27,792 nucleotides of DNA from Candidatus Avelusimicrobium fimicolum (GTDB taxonomy: Bacteria > Elusimicrobiota > Elusimicrobia > Elusimicrobiales > Elusimicrobiaceae): assembly GCA_900541355.1 (NCBI GenBank), contig UQJU01000015.1, forward strand, positions 1 through 27,792, given 5' to 3'. Both the position numbers and the translations under genes were made by a program. Position 1 is the stretch's first letter; the number at the start of each line of letters is the position of its first letter. The notes below the pieces were generated by a model that had not been told where the DNA came from, did no database searches, and saw only the letters and a list, made by a program, of their open reading frames with translations. Of the stretch, positions 8,480 through 15,325 are shown in pieces.

Positions 8480-9847
8480 CTATCCCCACACCACCACCGG
8501 GGTATTGTCATTTAAAAGTTGGTTTACGCCGTCGGCCAGGCAGTCCACCTGGTCATCGTGCGCGTGCTTCATATCCTGCCGAAACGCCACACACTCGTCT
8601 AAAAAGTCATCCATTTCTTCCTGCGGAACAAACACTTTTCCCGCCGCCACATACGGCACAATGTCCAACACGCGGGAAAACTTATCCTTTTGGCGAGTAA
8701 GCGGTACAATCGGCAACGCTTCGCGTGCCAGTTCCTGTATAAGACCCGTTCCGCTGACTTTATCCTCAATGTAAAACGCGCCCACCGTGCCAAACTGGAT
8801 ACGGATTTGTTGGTAAAACACCCGGGCCGTGGAGAGCAATTCGGGGGCTTCAAATTTGCCCCGTATTTGGGCCAGCAGATAAGCATTGCCCTGTACCAAT
8901 CCCCACGCTTGAAAAACGGTAAAATCGTTGTTTTGTCCCGTTTTTTGCGCCGTATCGGCCACGATTATCACCCGCGTAGGCGGGGCGGGCAGTTCGCTAT
9001 ACCGTTTGAACCACACCAGTTTCAGCACATTGCCGCCTGCCACCGTAGGGCTTTGTTGGTAAAGCGCTTCCCAAGCCAAGGGCCCCAACATTTTCTTTTG
9101 TGCTAACAGAAACTCCAAGGAGCGCAATTCCGGAAATAAGGCTTTCCCATCGGGCGCAATAGCCGGATAACGAAACGAAAGCACGCCTTTTATTTCGCGC
9201 TTTAACGTGCCGATTAAATCGTCCACGTGCCAACGGCTGTGCACCACCACAATCATACTGGGCGTTTGGCGACGGCTGACAATATCGGCCCGGAAACGGT
9301 CTAAAATCTTATCCCGCATTGTTTGACTGTATGCCTCTTCCCGGTTGCGGTAAGGGTCGTCAATCAAAGACACGTGAGACGGGTGCCCAATATTTCCGGC
9401 CCCCATTAAGCGGAAATCCACCTGCCCGCCGGCCGTTCCGTCCGGCGTTAGCAAAACAAGCGTTTGGATGTTTTCCGTCTGTCCGCCACCGGTACGCGCC
9501 CCGAATATGGACTGGTACCGCGGGGATCGTAAAATCATCTTTACAGCAAGCGATGTTTCAAAGAGCAATTTATCTGAGGCAGTATAGTAGTTAAACCGTT
9601 TGTCGGGGTGTAACCCTACCAACCACGCCAAAAAATGCCGCATAAGGGTAGATTTGCCGTGCTGGACGGGTGCCTCCACCGTGGCGACGGGTAAGCCGCC
9701 ATTTAAAAACTGCCAATACACTTGGTACTGCAAAAAATCGCAAAACGCTTTGACCCACCAGTTTGTTTTTTGTTCCACGCCGCTGACGTATCGGTAGAAC
9801 AAATAAAAATCACTTTGTAGCGCCCGGCGCATTTTGCTTTGCAACAT
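8480..9847 (-). CDS. terL: Terminase large subunit
   Basis: A 455-residue DNA-packaging motor. The ATPase part has a Walker A-like VEAPVQHGKST (residues 57-67) and Walker B VSLIDDP (159-165). The C-terminal RNase H-like nuclease starts around VIIVADTAQKTGQNNDFTVF, with a metal-binding Asp, and continues through FYIEDKVSGTGLIQELARE. The last acidic site lies near HDDQVDCLADGVNQLL, the normal order for TerL. The start overlaps the small terminase gene by 38 bases, with a GGAG site 7 bases before the ATG. The protein is complete. It would cut and pump DNA through the adjacent portal. Confidence 0.93.
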   Translation of the reverse strand: MLQSKMRRALQSDFYLFYRYVSGVEQKTNWWVKAFCDFLQYQVYWQFLNGGLPVATVEAPVQHGKSTLMRHFLAWLVGLHPDKRFNYYTASDKLLFETSLAVKMILRSPRYQSIFGARTGGGQTENIQTLVLLTPDGTAGGQVDFRLMGAGNIGHPSHVSLIDDPYRNREEAYSQTMRDKILDRFRADIVSRRQTPSMIVVVHSRWHVDDLIGTLKREIKGVLSFRYPAIAPDGKALFPELRSLEFLLAQKKMLGPLAWEALYQQSPTVAGGNVLKLVWFKRYSELPAPPTRVIIVADTAQKTGQNNDFTVFQAWGLVQGNAYLLAQIRGKFEAPELLSTARVFYQQIRIQFGTVGAFYIEDKVSGTGLIQELAREALPIVPLTRQKDKFSRVLDIVPYVAAGKVFVPQEEMDDFLDECVAFRQDMKHAHDDQVDCLADGVNQLLNDNTPVVVWG

Positions 9848-10238
9848 ACACGCGCTCCGCCATTATCTTTTTAAGGTCGCTTTCCGAAATTTTCTCGGTT
9901 TTAAGGGTCAAATCTACCTTGCTTTCTGCCGGGGACAACATTTCTACAAGTTTAAGGGCCGCATCCACCTGCTTGCCGTTCATCCCGGCGGGATTCTTTT
10001 CTAACAAATAGGTGCGCAGGCGGCGCGCTAATGCTTCCATAGCCACTACTTTTTCGCCCGTTTTGGTGGAGATTACCTCTGCAAACACGTGCGCTAAATT
10101 ATCCTTTAAGCGGTTGCGTTCGTGCCACTTGTACAGGCCCGCGCTTTTGGCCGCAGGCGAAGGCTGATTGGTAGCCGAAAAGCGGCACTCTTTGGGCGGC
10201 AATTTGCCGTTTTTGCCCACACGTTCTTTTTTAGGCAT
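9810..10238 (-). CDS. Probable terminase small subunit
   Basis: A 142-residue protein directly upstream of TerL, where the DNA-recognising small subunit is expected. The N terminus is basic. The segment SATNQPSPAAKSAGLYKWHE and the following helices fit a DNA-binding role, with a predicted oligomerising helix at about residues 60-115. I chose the ATG at 10238 over the in-frame GTG at 10244 because an AAGGGGG site sits 5 bases before the ATG. I do not recognise a named family with certainty, so the call is mostly by position. It would bind the packaging start site. Confidence 0.65.
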   Translation of the reverse strand: MPKKERVGKNGKLPPKECRFSATNQPSPAAKSAGLYKWHERNRLKDNLAHVFAEVISTKTGEKVVAMEALARRLRTYLLEKNPAGMNGKQVDAALKLVEMLSPAESKVDLTLKTEKISESDLKKIMAERVYVAKQNAPGATK

Positions 10239-10456
10239 AGCCACCCCCTTGCCGAAACTGGCACAAAGGGGCGTCCCTAGTGCAAAATAATGGTTTTAAA
10301 AAAGGTTGGATTTTGTTTGTAGGGTGCAACGAAGTAGCCAGGGTAACGGAACGGTTGGTTTTGTTCCATTTCCCCAAGCCGGAAAGGTTTATTTTGGAAA
10401 GATAATTTTTTGTCTGCACCCGGGAACTCCCGGGGACGTTATCCGCTTCTAAACGC

Positions 10457-10497
10457 AAAAAGGAACGACCCCTTTTGGTTTAGGAGACATTCCTTTT
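10457..10497 (-). terminator. Early terminator/attenuator in the late leader
   Basis: On the minus strand, AAAAGGAA pairs with TTCCTTTT around an inner CTCCT/AGGGG helix, and the run ends in TTTTTGCG. It begins about 9 bases after the predicted start site of the promoter at 10513-10541. RNA polymerase would thus meet a terminator at once, before the small terminase gene. In lambda-type late control such a terminator is passed only with an antiterminator. A separate small RNA product is the other reading. Confidence 0.6.
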
Positions 10498-10512
10498 GTA
10501 GATAGCACTAAT

Positions 10513-10541
10513 AGTATAACTTAAAAACTATAAGATTTCAA
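10513..10541 (-). promoter_or_regulatory. Sigma70-like promoter for the late operon
   Basis: On the minus strand TTGAAA (10541-10536) is followed by a 17-base spacer and TATACT (10518-10513), each 5 of 6 to consensus. The start site would be near 10506. It points at the terminase genes about 270 bases downstream, with no other gene between. It is the only good promoter I see in front of the head and tail genes. Confidence 0.72.
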
Positions 10542-10543
10542 GG

Positions 10544-10569
10544 CCCGCTAGGTAATAGCGGGTATTTTT
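10544..10569 (+). terminator. Terminator-like hairpin, plus orientation
   Basis: CCCGCTA and TAGCGGG form a 7-bp stem with a GGTAA loop, followed by TATTTTTA. It would stop plus-strand transcription just beyond the late promoter, or insulate that promoter from the accessory island. I see no plus-strand gene feeding it. Confidence 0.55.
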
Positions 10570-10669
10570 ATGTCAGCCGGGAAAGGTTTACATTTTTGTA
10601 TTACGTAGAGCCTCAATCGAACATTTAGGTTATATAGGAAGGAACCCTTATTTTGGAGTGCATCAAACG

Positions 10670-10750
10670 ATGAAATTAATAAAAATATTTTTATTTTTAG
10701 AGGATGGACAAACTCGTAAAAACCGCTTCAAAGGAGATTCGTCAGTATGA
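10670..10750 (+). CDS. Tiny ORF, 26 residues, unknown
   Basis: A plus-strand ORF with TTGGAG about 10 bases before the ATG and a hydrophobic start (MKLIKIFLFL), then a basic, polar tail. Its stop overlaps the start of a second tiny ORF (ATGA). It runs against the neighbouring toxin-antitoxin-like genes. I recognise no family, and at this length it could be chance. The coupled start of the next ORF is the only support. Confidence 0.25.
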   Translation: MKLIKIFLFLEDGQTRKNRFKGDSSV

Positions 10751-10821
10751 AGTTTTTTAGACTCCCTGACGTTTGGGATGTTATAAATATCCTCAGCTTT
10801 GCCTATTATTTGGCGAAGTAA
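10747..10821 (+). CDS. Tiny hydrophobic ORF, 24 residues, unknown
   Basis: It starts in an ATGA overlap with the previous tiny ORF, with AAAGGAG about 10 bases before its ATG. The peptide is hydrophobic and aromatic (VWDVINILSFAYYLA) and could lie in a membrane. A 10-bp hairpin at 10833-10856 with a T-rich tail follows, as for a transcription unit end. Small membrane peptides of this kind include toxins of type I systems, but no antisense RNA is evident. The function is unknown. Confidence 0.3.
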   Translation: MKFFRLPDVWDVINILSFAYYLAK

Positions 10822-10832
10822 GCCAGAGGTTT

Positions 10833-10856
10833 GGGAGAGGGCTTTCGCTCTCTCCC
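10833..10856. terminator. Terminator hairpin between convergent units
   Basis: GGGAGAG-G-GC pairs with GC-T-CTCTCCC around a TTTC loop. On the plus strand it is followed after 5 bases by AGTTTTATTTT. It lies 9 bases past the stop of the DUF2442-HTH gene on the other strand, so it could end both units. Confidence 0.65.
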
Positions 10857-10865
10857 GCTATAGTT

Positions 10866-11333
10866 TTATTTTGCCACGGGTTGCAAACTATACCCGACGG
10901 CGTCAAATAAACGCAATATGGTAGCCAGTTGCGGGGCACGTCCGCCGTTTTCCATACGGGCAATACTGGATTGATTGATACCCGTTTTAGCGGAAACTTG
11001 GGATTGGGTCATTTTGGCCTTTTTGCGCAAATCCACAAACCGTGCGACTAGTTCCGCCACTTCTTCATCCTCGCGCGGGGCATCCGGCCACGGAACGCCA
11101 TTTAAGTAAACTTCTTCAGTGGCAAGGTCTATGTCTTCGTTCCATACAATACCGTGTCCGCCGGCTTCTACCCGAGCAGATTCAAACAAGTTTCGGTAGC
11201 GGAGCGCATTAAAAACAGGCCATTTGCGGGTAAGAGGTTCCAAATCGTACTTTTTGAACTCGCCACCCTCAAACAATACGCCGATGACCATTCCGTCCAA
11301 CGGATACACCTTTCGCGCTTTTTTAAATTCCAT
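10866..11333 (-). CDS. DUF2442 domain protein with C-terminal HTH, likely antitoxin
   Basis: A 155-residue protein. Residues 1-85 look like a DUF2442 domain (VYPLDGMVIGVLFEGGE, then YDLEPLTRKWPVFNAL and EDIDLATEEVYLNG). Residues 95-152 are an Xre-type helix-turn-helix (MTQSQVSAKTGINQSSIARME). It follows a DUF4160 gene by 23 bases, a pairing seen widely in bacteria and predicted to be a toxin-antitoxin module. The DNA-binding half would make it the antitoxin and self-repressor, acting on the dyad in the upstream promoter. An AGGGGG site precedes the ATG. The pairing is established, the toxic activity is only predicted. Confidence 0.8.
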   Translation of the reverse strand: MEFKKARKVYPLDGMVIGVLFEGGEFKKYDLEPLTRKWPVFNALRYRNLFESARVEAGGHGIVWNEDIDLATEEVYLNGVPWPDAPREDEEVAELVARFVDLRKKAKMTQSQVSAKTGINQSSIARMENGGRAPQLATILRLFDAVGYSLQPVAK

Positions 11334-11356
11334 ATTTGCCCCCTTACTTCGGCCCC

Positions 11357-11605
11357 TTATTCAAGGGGCGGAAGTTTGGTGATATTTTGCTCATTCCACA
11401 TTTTTAAAAGTTCGTCTTTGTACTTTTCAGCCCACTCCATAACTAGTTTTTGGGCCTTGTTTGGGAGGTCGCCCTCCGTCATCTTTAATGGGTCTAACTC
11501 AAATGTTCCATTGTATTCCCCATAAATAGCGTGAAAATGGGGCGGATTGTGTTCACTAAAAAACATTTTAATCAGTATTCCGTAAAATCTTGTAATTTCG
11601 GGCAT
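11357..11605 (-). CDS. DUF4160 protein, likely toxin partner
   Basis: An 82-residue protein with the DUF4160 pattern: MPEITRFYGILIKMFF at the start, then the invariant HNPPHFHAIYGEYNG segment, and LVMEWAEKYKDELLKMWNE near the end. It is the first gene of a two-gene operon with the DUF2442-HTH gene, under a fully consensus promoter. An AGGAGG site lies 8 bases before the ATG. The family has been predicted to act as the toxin of such pairs, but its target is not known to me. The pair lies in the AT-rich accessory island of the phage and is probably cargo. Confidence 0.82.
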   Translation of the reverse strand: MPEITRFYGILIKMFFSEHNPPHFHAIYGEYNGTFELDPLKMTEGDLPNKAQKLVMEWAEKYKDELLKMWNEQNITKLPPLE

Positions 11606-11632
11606 TGTGTTTTCCTCCTGTTCTATATTTAT

Positions 11633-11661
11633 ATTATATCCATTTGGTTATATTTTGTCAA
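11633..11661 (-). promoter_or_regulatory. Consensus promoter with dyad operator for the DUF4160/DUF2442 pair
   Basis: Minus strand: TTGACA (11661-11656), 17 bases, TATAAT (11638-11633), both perfect. An inverted repeat TATAACCA-AA-TGGATATA lies across the spacer and -10 box, matching at 7 of 8 positions per arm. This placement suits self-repression by the HTH protein. The core TAACCAAATGG recurs in front of the KilA-N gene at 24825-24846. Confidence 0.82.
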
Positions 11662-11725
11662 GTATAAAAAGGACCTAGAAAATATAGATCCTTAGAAAAT
11701 TTTCCACCAAACAAAGGAATAAAAA

Positions 11726-12559
11726 TTATTTAGCAACACTACTCTTTATGGGAGGTTTAGGCAAAGTTGAAGTAGGAGAAGTGTTATATTGCTCTATATT
11801 TTCATCTAAACGAATTTTAGAAGTTGGCATATTTTGTATATAGTTTACATTAGCTGGCTCATTTGTTTTACATGAGAAGGATTTCTCTGGACCAAACAGT
11901 AGGGAAACAAGCCCCAGCAAAACCGCAAGTCCAAAAGGAATTAAAAAACAATAGCCGCCAGTACGCCAATGATGTAATAAAAATATTTTTAAAGAAAATC
12001 TTCTATTAAAATAATACAGCTTTTTCAATGGACGATGTTTATGATTAAGCACATGATGAAACATGTATATAAAACACATTAAGCCCGTCAAAAACACCAT
12101 TAATACAAACGCAGCATGATAAACCGTTTCAAATTGCAAGACAATGGAAACAGAAACAGAAATAAACGTAAACAATGTAATAAATACACCTAATATTTCA
12201 ATATTATTTCTTGTTTGTTCATTTTCCCGGTTTTCCAACTCTTCAAATCTACTTGATAAATCTTTTTGTTTGTCTTCTATTTTACGCCATGCCTTTTGTG
12301 TCTCATTTGTTTTATTTAGAGTCTCCTTTATCATCGCACCAATATCATTAACAGAGGCTTGGAATTGAGTGACCAAATCTTCATTTTTCTTAATTTCCTT
12401 GGCCTGACGATCTAAGGAATCTAACCTAGAGGATAAAGCTGCAATCTGTCGTTCCCATTCAAGGAATTTTTTTTGTGCTTCCTCTAAAGGTAAAAAAGCG
12501 CCTGAAGAATGCGGATTATCTCCATTTTCTTCAAAATTATTATTAGTTGTTGTTTCCAT
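11726..12559 (-). CDS. Coiled-coil membrane protein of the Panacea cassette
   Basis: A 277-residue protein I do not recognise. Residues 1-25 are polar. About 26-118 is a long charged coiled coil (LEWERQIAALSSRLDSLD, then IEDKQKDLSSRFEELEN). Three membrane segments follow at about 121-143, 148-170 and 202-223, and a Pro/Ser/Thr-rich tail of about 54 residues ends it. There is no signal peptide or enzyme motif. It is the last gene of a three-gene operon, with its start inside the end of the middle gene and an AGAGG site before the ATG. Coiled coil plus membrane anchor is a common build for membrane-acting effectors of phage-defence or toxin systems. That role is inference. Confidence 0.7.
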   Translation of the reverse strand: METTTNNNFEENGDNPHSSGAFLPLEEAQKKFLEWERQIAALSSRLDSLDRQAKEIKKNEDLVTQFQASVNDIGAMIKETLNKTNETQKAWRKIEDKQKDLSSRFEELENRENEQTRNNIEILGVFITLFTFISVSVSIVLQFETVYHAAFVLMVFLTGLMCFIYMFHHVLNHKHRPLKKLYYFNRRFSLKIFLLHHWRTGGYCFLIPFGLAVLLGLVSLLFGPEKSFSCKTNEPANVNYIQNMPTSKIRLDENIEQYNTSPTSTLPKPPIKSSVAK

Positions 12560-13238
12560 ATAATTCCTCTGTAATAGAATTTATTGAAAACAAGTTTTTA
12601 GAAACCGCAAAAAACTCCTTTAATATTTCCGGACTAAAACTATTCACATATCCGCCCGTATTCAAATCTCTTACAATTTTCAAAATACGTTCGGGCTGTA
12701 CAATATTGAGATTCGGACGCAACATAGTTTCACGAGCAATTTGGAAGTTATCATAAAACGTAATTTCGTTTTCTTCCCGTATTTTTACAAACGCAATAGA
12801 AATTATATCATTTGTATCCGAAAAATTTTTATTCAGCAAGTGTACTTTTAGTTTACTTGCAGCATTTTTTGATATATCCTGAAATTGAGCCACCGACCCC
12901 ATACGGTTAATCGCAAAACCCGTTAACAACTCAGAATATACTCTTTCCAATAATTGATATTTTTCCTCTGCAATGTCTACTCCCGGCTGCAAGATATTTT
13001 TGACACAATCAATTCTATTAGCATTTACAGTTATTTGCCAATTATCGGGAAGCTTGGCCGATAACAATGGAAATGGAGCCGGAATTCCTGGAGGGACCGA
13101 AAAAGTGCTATTAATCTGTATTTTTCCTGCTTTAAACTTATCTTTTAATATAAGAGCAAAATCCAAAGCAGAATCAACAGAAATGGGATTTTGCAAGAAA
13201 AAAACAACTTGAAGTTTTGTTAAAAAAATATCATTCAT
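12543..13238 (-). CDS. Middle protein of the Panacea cassette, unknown
   Basis: A 231-residue, soluble-looking protein with mixed strands and helices. The first half has the run FSVPPGIPAPFPLLSAKLP and QITVNANRIDCVKN. The second half has IISIAFVKIREENEITFYD and a helical C terminus (EILKEFFAVSKNLFSINSI). I see no known catalytic motif, zinc site or membrane segment. It begins 6 bases after the Panacea gene stop and overlaps the membrane gene by 17 bases, so the three are probably made together. It could be the toxin, a sensor or an adaptor. It is AT-rich like its neighbours and unlike the head genes. Confidence 0.7.
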   Translation of the reverse strand: MNDIFLTKLQVVFFLQNPISVDSALDFALILKDKFKAGKIQINSTFSVPPGIPAPFPLLSAKLPDNWQITVNANRIDCVKNILQPGVDIAEEKYQLLERVYSELLTGFAINRMGSVAQFQDISKNAASKLKVHLLNKNFSDTNDIISIAFVKIREENEITFYDNFQIARETMLRPNLNIVQPERILKIVRDLNTGGYVNSFSPEILKEFFAVSKNLFSINSITEELYGNNN

Positions 13239-13244
13239 AGTTTC

Positions 13245-13697
13245 TTATTTAACACATTCGCTTATATCTTTATTATGATAAAAATCAAACATTGTTTGAA
13301 GAGTAATCTCATTGTTAGACGGCTCCATAGGAGCTAACCCTTGCCGAGCATCTTTCCAAGGGGTTTCTTCATGCGTCTTAAGAATCAACCAAGAGATATC
13401 TTTTTCTCCATAATTATCCAGAACTTGTCTTATTGCGGATTTTTGATTATAATCCAAAGAATCAGCTCTTCCTACTGGAAGAGTATATATCATTAGTTGT
13501 CCACGATGTTTATTATATAAATCCCTCACTACCGGGCCATTAATCCAAGCCTCAATAGGTTCACTAAATAATGCAGAACCCTCATTCCAAGCCAAATACC
13601 AAGCTTGACAGTAATACACCAATTTTTGCATTTTAATAGCTGGAATTCCTTTTAATTGTTGCAATATATACTGCGCCACATCAAATACACTTGCCAT
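13245..13697 (-). CDS. Panacea (SocA-like, DUF4065) domain protein
   Basis: A 150-residue Panacea-domain protein. Diagnostic stretches are VAQYILQQLKGIPAIKMQKL, then VYYCQAWYLAWNEG, and EPIEAWINGPVVRDLYNKHRG. The C-terminal part has the usual SWLILKTHEETPWKDAR (the 'L-x-T-H-x-E-x-P-W' region). In Caulobacter, SocA with this domain is an antitoxin that delivers its toxin for proteolysis, and Panacea proteins pair with many unrelated toxins. Here it leads an operon with two unrecognised genes, which makes them candidate partners. An AGGAGG site precedes the ATG by 5 bases. The family call is firm, the role in this locus is inferred. Confidence 0.88.
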   Translation of the reverse strand: MASVFDVAQYILQQLKGIPAIKMQKLVYYCQAWYLAWNEGSALFSEPIEAWINGPVVRDLYNKHRGQLMIYTLPVGRADSLDYNQKSAIRQVLDNYGEKDISWLILKTHEETPWKDARQGLAPMEPSNNEITLQTMFDFYHNKDISECVK

Positions 13698-13817
13698 ATT
13701 TACCTCCTAAATATGACACAAGACAACAAAGCCCGTTTACTTCTTAAAAAGCAAGCGGGACTAAAAACTTCCGATAATTCCTCAAATGAACAATACTTCC
13801 TATATTTCTCTAAGTAT

Positions 13818-13846
13818 ATTATAGGGATTTTTTCAGAAATTGACAA
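13818..13846 (-). promoter_or_regulatory. Panacea operon promoter, proximal
   Basis: Minus strand TTGTCA (13846-13841), 17-base spacer, TATAAT (13823-13818). The start site would be near 13811, giving a leader of about 115 bases. The leader contains an imperfect hairpin (CCCGcTTgCTT / AAGtAAaCGGG, around 13730-13760) ahead of the AGGAGG site. Confidence 0.68.
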
Positions 13847-13918
13847 GTTAGGAAAATAATTAGACAACTACAGAGCAATAGAAAATAAAGAGGATATTTA
13901 GGCTTATCTTAATGATTT

Positions 13919-13947
13919 ATTATAGCAAATCTTGTTAGTAAAGTCAA
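13919..13947 (-). promoter_or_regulatory. Panacea operon promoter, distal
   Basis: Minus strand TTGACT (13947-13942), 17-base spacer, TATAAT (13924-13919). It lies right after the hairpin that closes the methyltransferase operon, so the cassette can be read when the phage early genes are off. Between the two promoters and the first ATG (13698-13918) I see no supported gene. A 48-codon plus-strand frame there has no ribosome site. Confidence 0.75.
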
Positions 13948-13953
13948 TATTTA

Positions 13954-13974
13954 TCCCCCGGCAAGGCCGGGGGA
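13954..13974. terminator. GC-rich hairpin ending the early operon
   Basis: CCCCCGGC and GCCGGGGG form an 8-bp stem with an AAG loop, 12 bases after the methyltransferase stop. In the minus direction it is followed by ATAAATATT, not a clean T-run, so termination may be partial. Confidence 0.55.
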
Positions 13975-13986
13975 GTGCTTTCACAT

Positions 13987-14658
13987 TTAGCCCTTACGAA
14001 GAACCTCTTCCACTCGGCGGCAAGCGGCGTCAAAGTATTTTTCGTTTATTTCAATGCCCGTGCCGTACAGGCCCAGTTTTTCACACGCTACCAGCGTGGT
14101 GCCGGAGCCCATAAATACATCCAGCACGTTGTCCTTTTTAGCCTCGCGGAGCAAAAACTCCAGCAAGGCCACAGGCTTTTCGGCGGGGTGGTTCGGCTTG
14201 CGCGTTAAACGCGGTTCCTCTACAATGTCGCCCAAACAGCGGTTTTCCAACTTAAAGCCCGGCTGGGTAAACAGGGCTATCATTTCGTACATCGGCCGAA
14301 ATCCACGCATATTGGTGCCTAAATACTTTTTGTTCCACACGACCAAACTTTCCATCGGCCAACCTAACAGGCACGACGCTTTGGTAAACGTAGCAACGGA
14401 ACGCCAGTTCAAGAACGACATCAGCGCCCCGTCTGCCGTTAGTTTCTGCCGCGCCTTGCCGATCCAGTTAGCATAAAACACGGCGGCGTTCATATAATCG
14501 CCCCACGGGTCTATTTTGCCCTTGCCGTCGCTTTTGGTGTTAATCATATACGGCGGGTCCGTAAGCACCAGCCCATAGGCTCCGTCTTGGAGCAATTCCA
14601 GCAATTCAAGCGAATTGCCGCAATACAATGTTTGTTTCCCGATTACTTCTTTTCTCAT
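13987..14658 (-). CDS. DNA adenine/cytosine-N4 methyltransferase, beta class
   Basis: A 223-residue methyltransferase with the catalytic motif DPPY at residues 34-37 near the N terminus. The SAM-binding motif DVFMGSGTT (180-188) is near the C terminus, and between them lies a middle recognition region with NHPAEKPVALLEFL. This order defines the beta class. It would methylate adenine N6 or cytosine N4. No restriction enzyme lies next to it, so it is an orphan, probably protecting phage DNA or marking it for packaging or gene control. It is the last gene of the early operon. An AAGGA site precedes the ATG by about 9 bases. Confidence 0.9.
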   Translation of the reverse strand: MRKEVIGKQTLYCGNSLELLELLQDGAYGLVLTDPPYMINTKSDGKGKIDPWGDYMNAAVFYANWIGKARQKLTADGALMSFLNWRSVATFTKASCLLGWPMESLVVWNKKYLGTNMRGFRPMYEMIALFTQPGFKLENRCLGDIVEEPRLTRKPNHPAEKPVALLEFLLREAKKDNVLDVFMGSGTTLVACEKLGLYGTGIEINEKYFDAACRRVEEVLRKG

Positions 14659-14678
14659 TAACTATTTTCCTTGTGTGT

Positions 14679-14741
14679 TTATGTCTTGTCCGCCTGCCGG
14701 ACGGGCAAAACTGGCCGCTTGTGGCGGCGGAAAACAGTCAT
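14679..14741 (-). CDS. Possible 20-residue basic ORF
   Basis: It sits between the ASCH gene and the methyltransferase, with GAGG 2 bases before its ATG. It encodes a basic peptide (MTVFRRHKRPVLPVR and so on). The spacing to the ribosome site is too short for good use, and its DNA also forms a GTCCG/CGGAC hairpin. It may be only a spacer. Confidence 0.18.
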   Translation of the reverse strand: MTVFRRHKRPVLPVRQADKT

Positions 14742-14752
14742 AACCTCAAAAT

Positions 14753-15037
14753 TTACCGAAATTGTATTTCAAAGAACTGGCTTTCATTGGGGCACTTAAA
14801 AAACTGATATACCTCGTTAGGCAAGTCCCAGCCGCCAATCACGCGGATTTGCTCTATCCGGCGGGTAAGCGTGCGGTTAGTATAGCCCCGGTGGAATACG
14901 ACCAAATCCCCGCGTTTTAAGCCGTTTAAGCGTTTGCGCCAGCCCTCCGTAAAGCGGCGGTATTCTGCTTTTTTCTCGCCGCTGACCACCTTATCCCACC
15001 AGTGGTAAGTAAGCGTTAAATGCAGGGTTTTAGGCAT
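14753..15037 (-). CDS. ASCH-domain protein
   Basis: A 94-residue ASCH (PUA-like) protein. It opens with LHLTLTYHWWDKVVSGEKKAEY, the usual 'L-x-L-x-x-W-x-x-x-x-x-G-x-K-x-x-E-Y-R' pattern. GDLVVFHRGY follows in the middle and IRVIGGWDLPN after it. ASCH domains bind RNA or nucleic acid bases, and some hydrolyse modified cytidine. Small phage versions often lie beside methyltransferases and replication genes, as here. It starts directly after the stop of the membrane protein gene. The exact role is not known. Confidence 0.82.
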   Translation of the reverse strand: MPKTLHLTLTYHWWDKVVSGEKKAEYRRFTEGWRKRLNGLKRGDLVVFHRGYTNRTLTRRIEQIRVIGGWDLPNEVYQFFKCPNESQFFEIQFR

Positions 15038-15325
15038 TTAATCCCCCGCACTCTCAATCTTAGGCAGATCCAAAAGGAGCGACATCTCTTTTGTCGTGGG
15101 AACAAATGTAGTTACGATAGCACTTAAAATAAGAACTATAAAACTAATTTTTATCATCCTTGCAAAAAATAGATTCTCATTCCTGGCTTCCTCAACATCC
15201 CTAGAAGTCCAATAAAAGATGCTACAAAGCAACAGAGTAGAACTTGACAGCACGCCCAACATCAGGGAAAAACCACCAATAGCATCTAATTTTAATAACC
15301 AATACATTTGCATAGGTGTAATCAT
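15038..15325 (-). CDS. Small two-helix membrane protein
   Basis: A 95-residue protein starting at the ATG at 15325, which overlaps the stop of the previous small gene (ATGA) and has GGAG 9 bases upstream. Two membrane segments are clear, at about residues 14-38 (IGGFSLMLGVLSSSTLLLC) and 60-80 (ISFIVLILSAIVTTFV), with a charged loop between. A longer frame to 15619 is a shadow over two other genes. Its function is unknown. Confidence 0.72.
   Translation of the reverse strand: MITPMQMYWLLKLDAIGGFSLMLGVLSSSTLLLCSIFYWTSRDVEEARNENLFFARMIKISFIVLILSAIVTTFVPTTKEMSLLLDLPKIESAGD

Larger units (their letters stand above)
10239..10665. other. Non-coding leader and spacer upstream of terminase
   Basis: No convincing gene. 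An open minus frame at 10231-10458 starts with TTG, overlaps a terminator hairpin and resembles no protein, so I leave it out. The stretch holds the late promoter, its early terminator, a CCCGGG-aact-CCCGGG hairpin at about 10420-10435, and two similar GCCGG(G)AAAGGTTTA segments (about 10379 and 10574). Because it lies just upstream of the small terminase gene it is also where a pac or cos site would be expected. I cannot point to the site itself. Confidence 0.5.

Noticed and set aside
10231..10458. Open minus-strand frame of 75 codons upstream of the small terminase gene
   Set aside because: It starts with TTG without a ribosome site, overlaps the attenuator hairpin and the small terminase start, and its protein has no recognisable pattern.
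13713..13859. 48-codon plus-strand frame in the Panacea leader
   Set aside because: No ribosome site upstream. It lies opposite two promoters of the minus strand, and its DNA is explained by the leader and promoter boxes.
13987..15037. Complete restriction-modification system
   Set aside because: Only a methyltransferase is present. The neighbours are an ASCH protein and membrane or zinc proteins, with no nuclease motif, so it is treated as an orphan methyltransferase.
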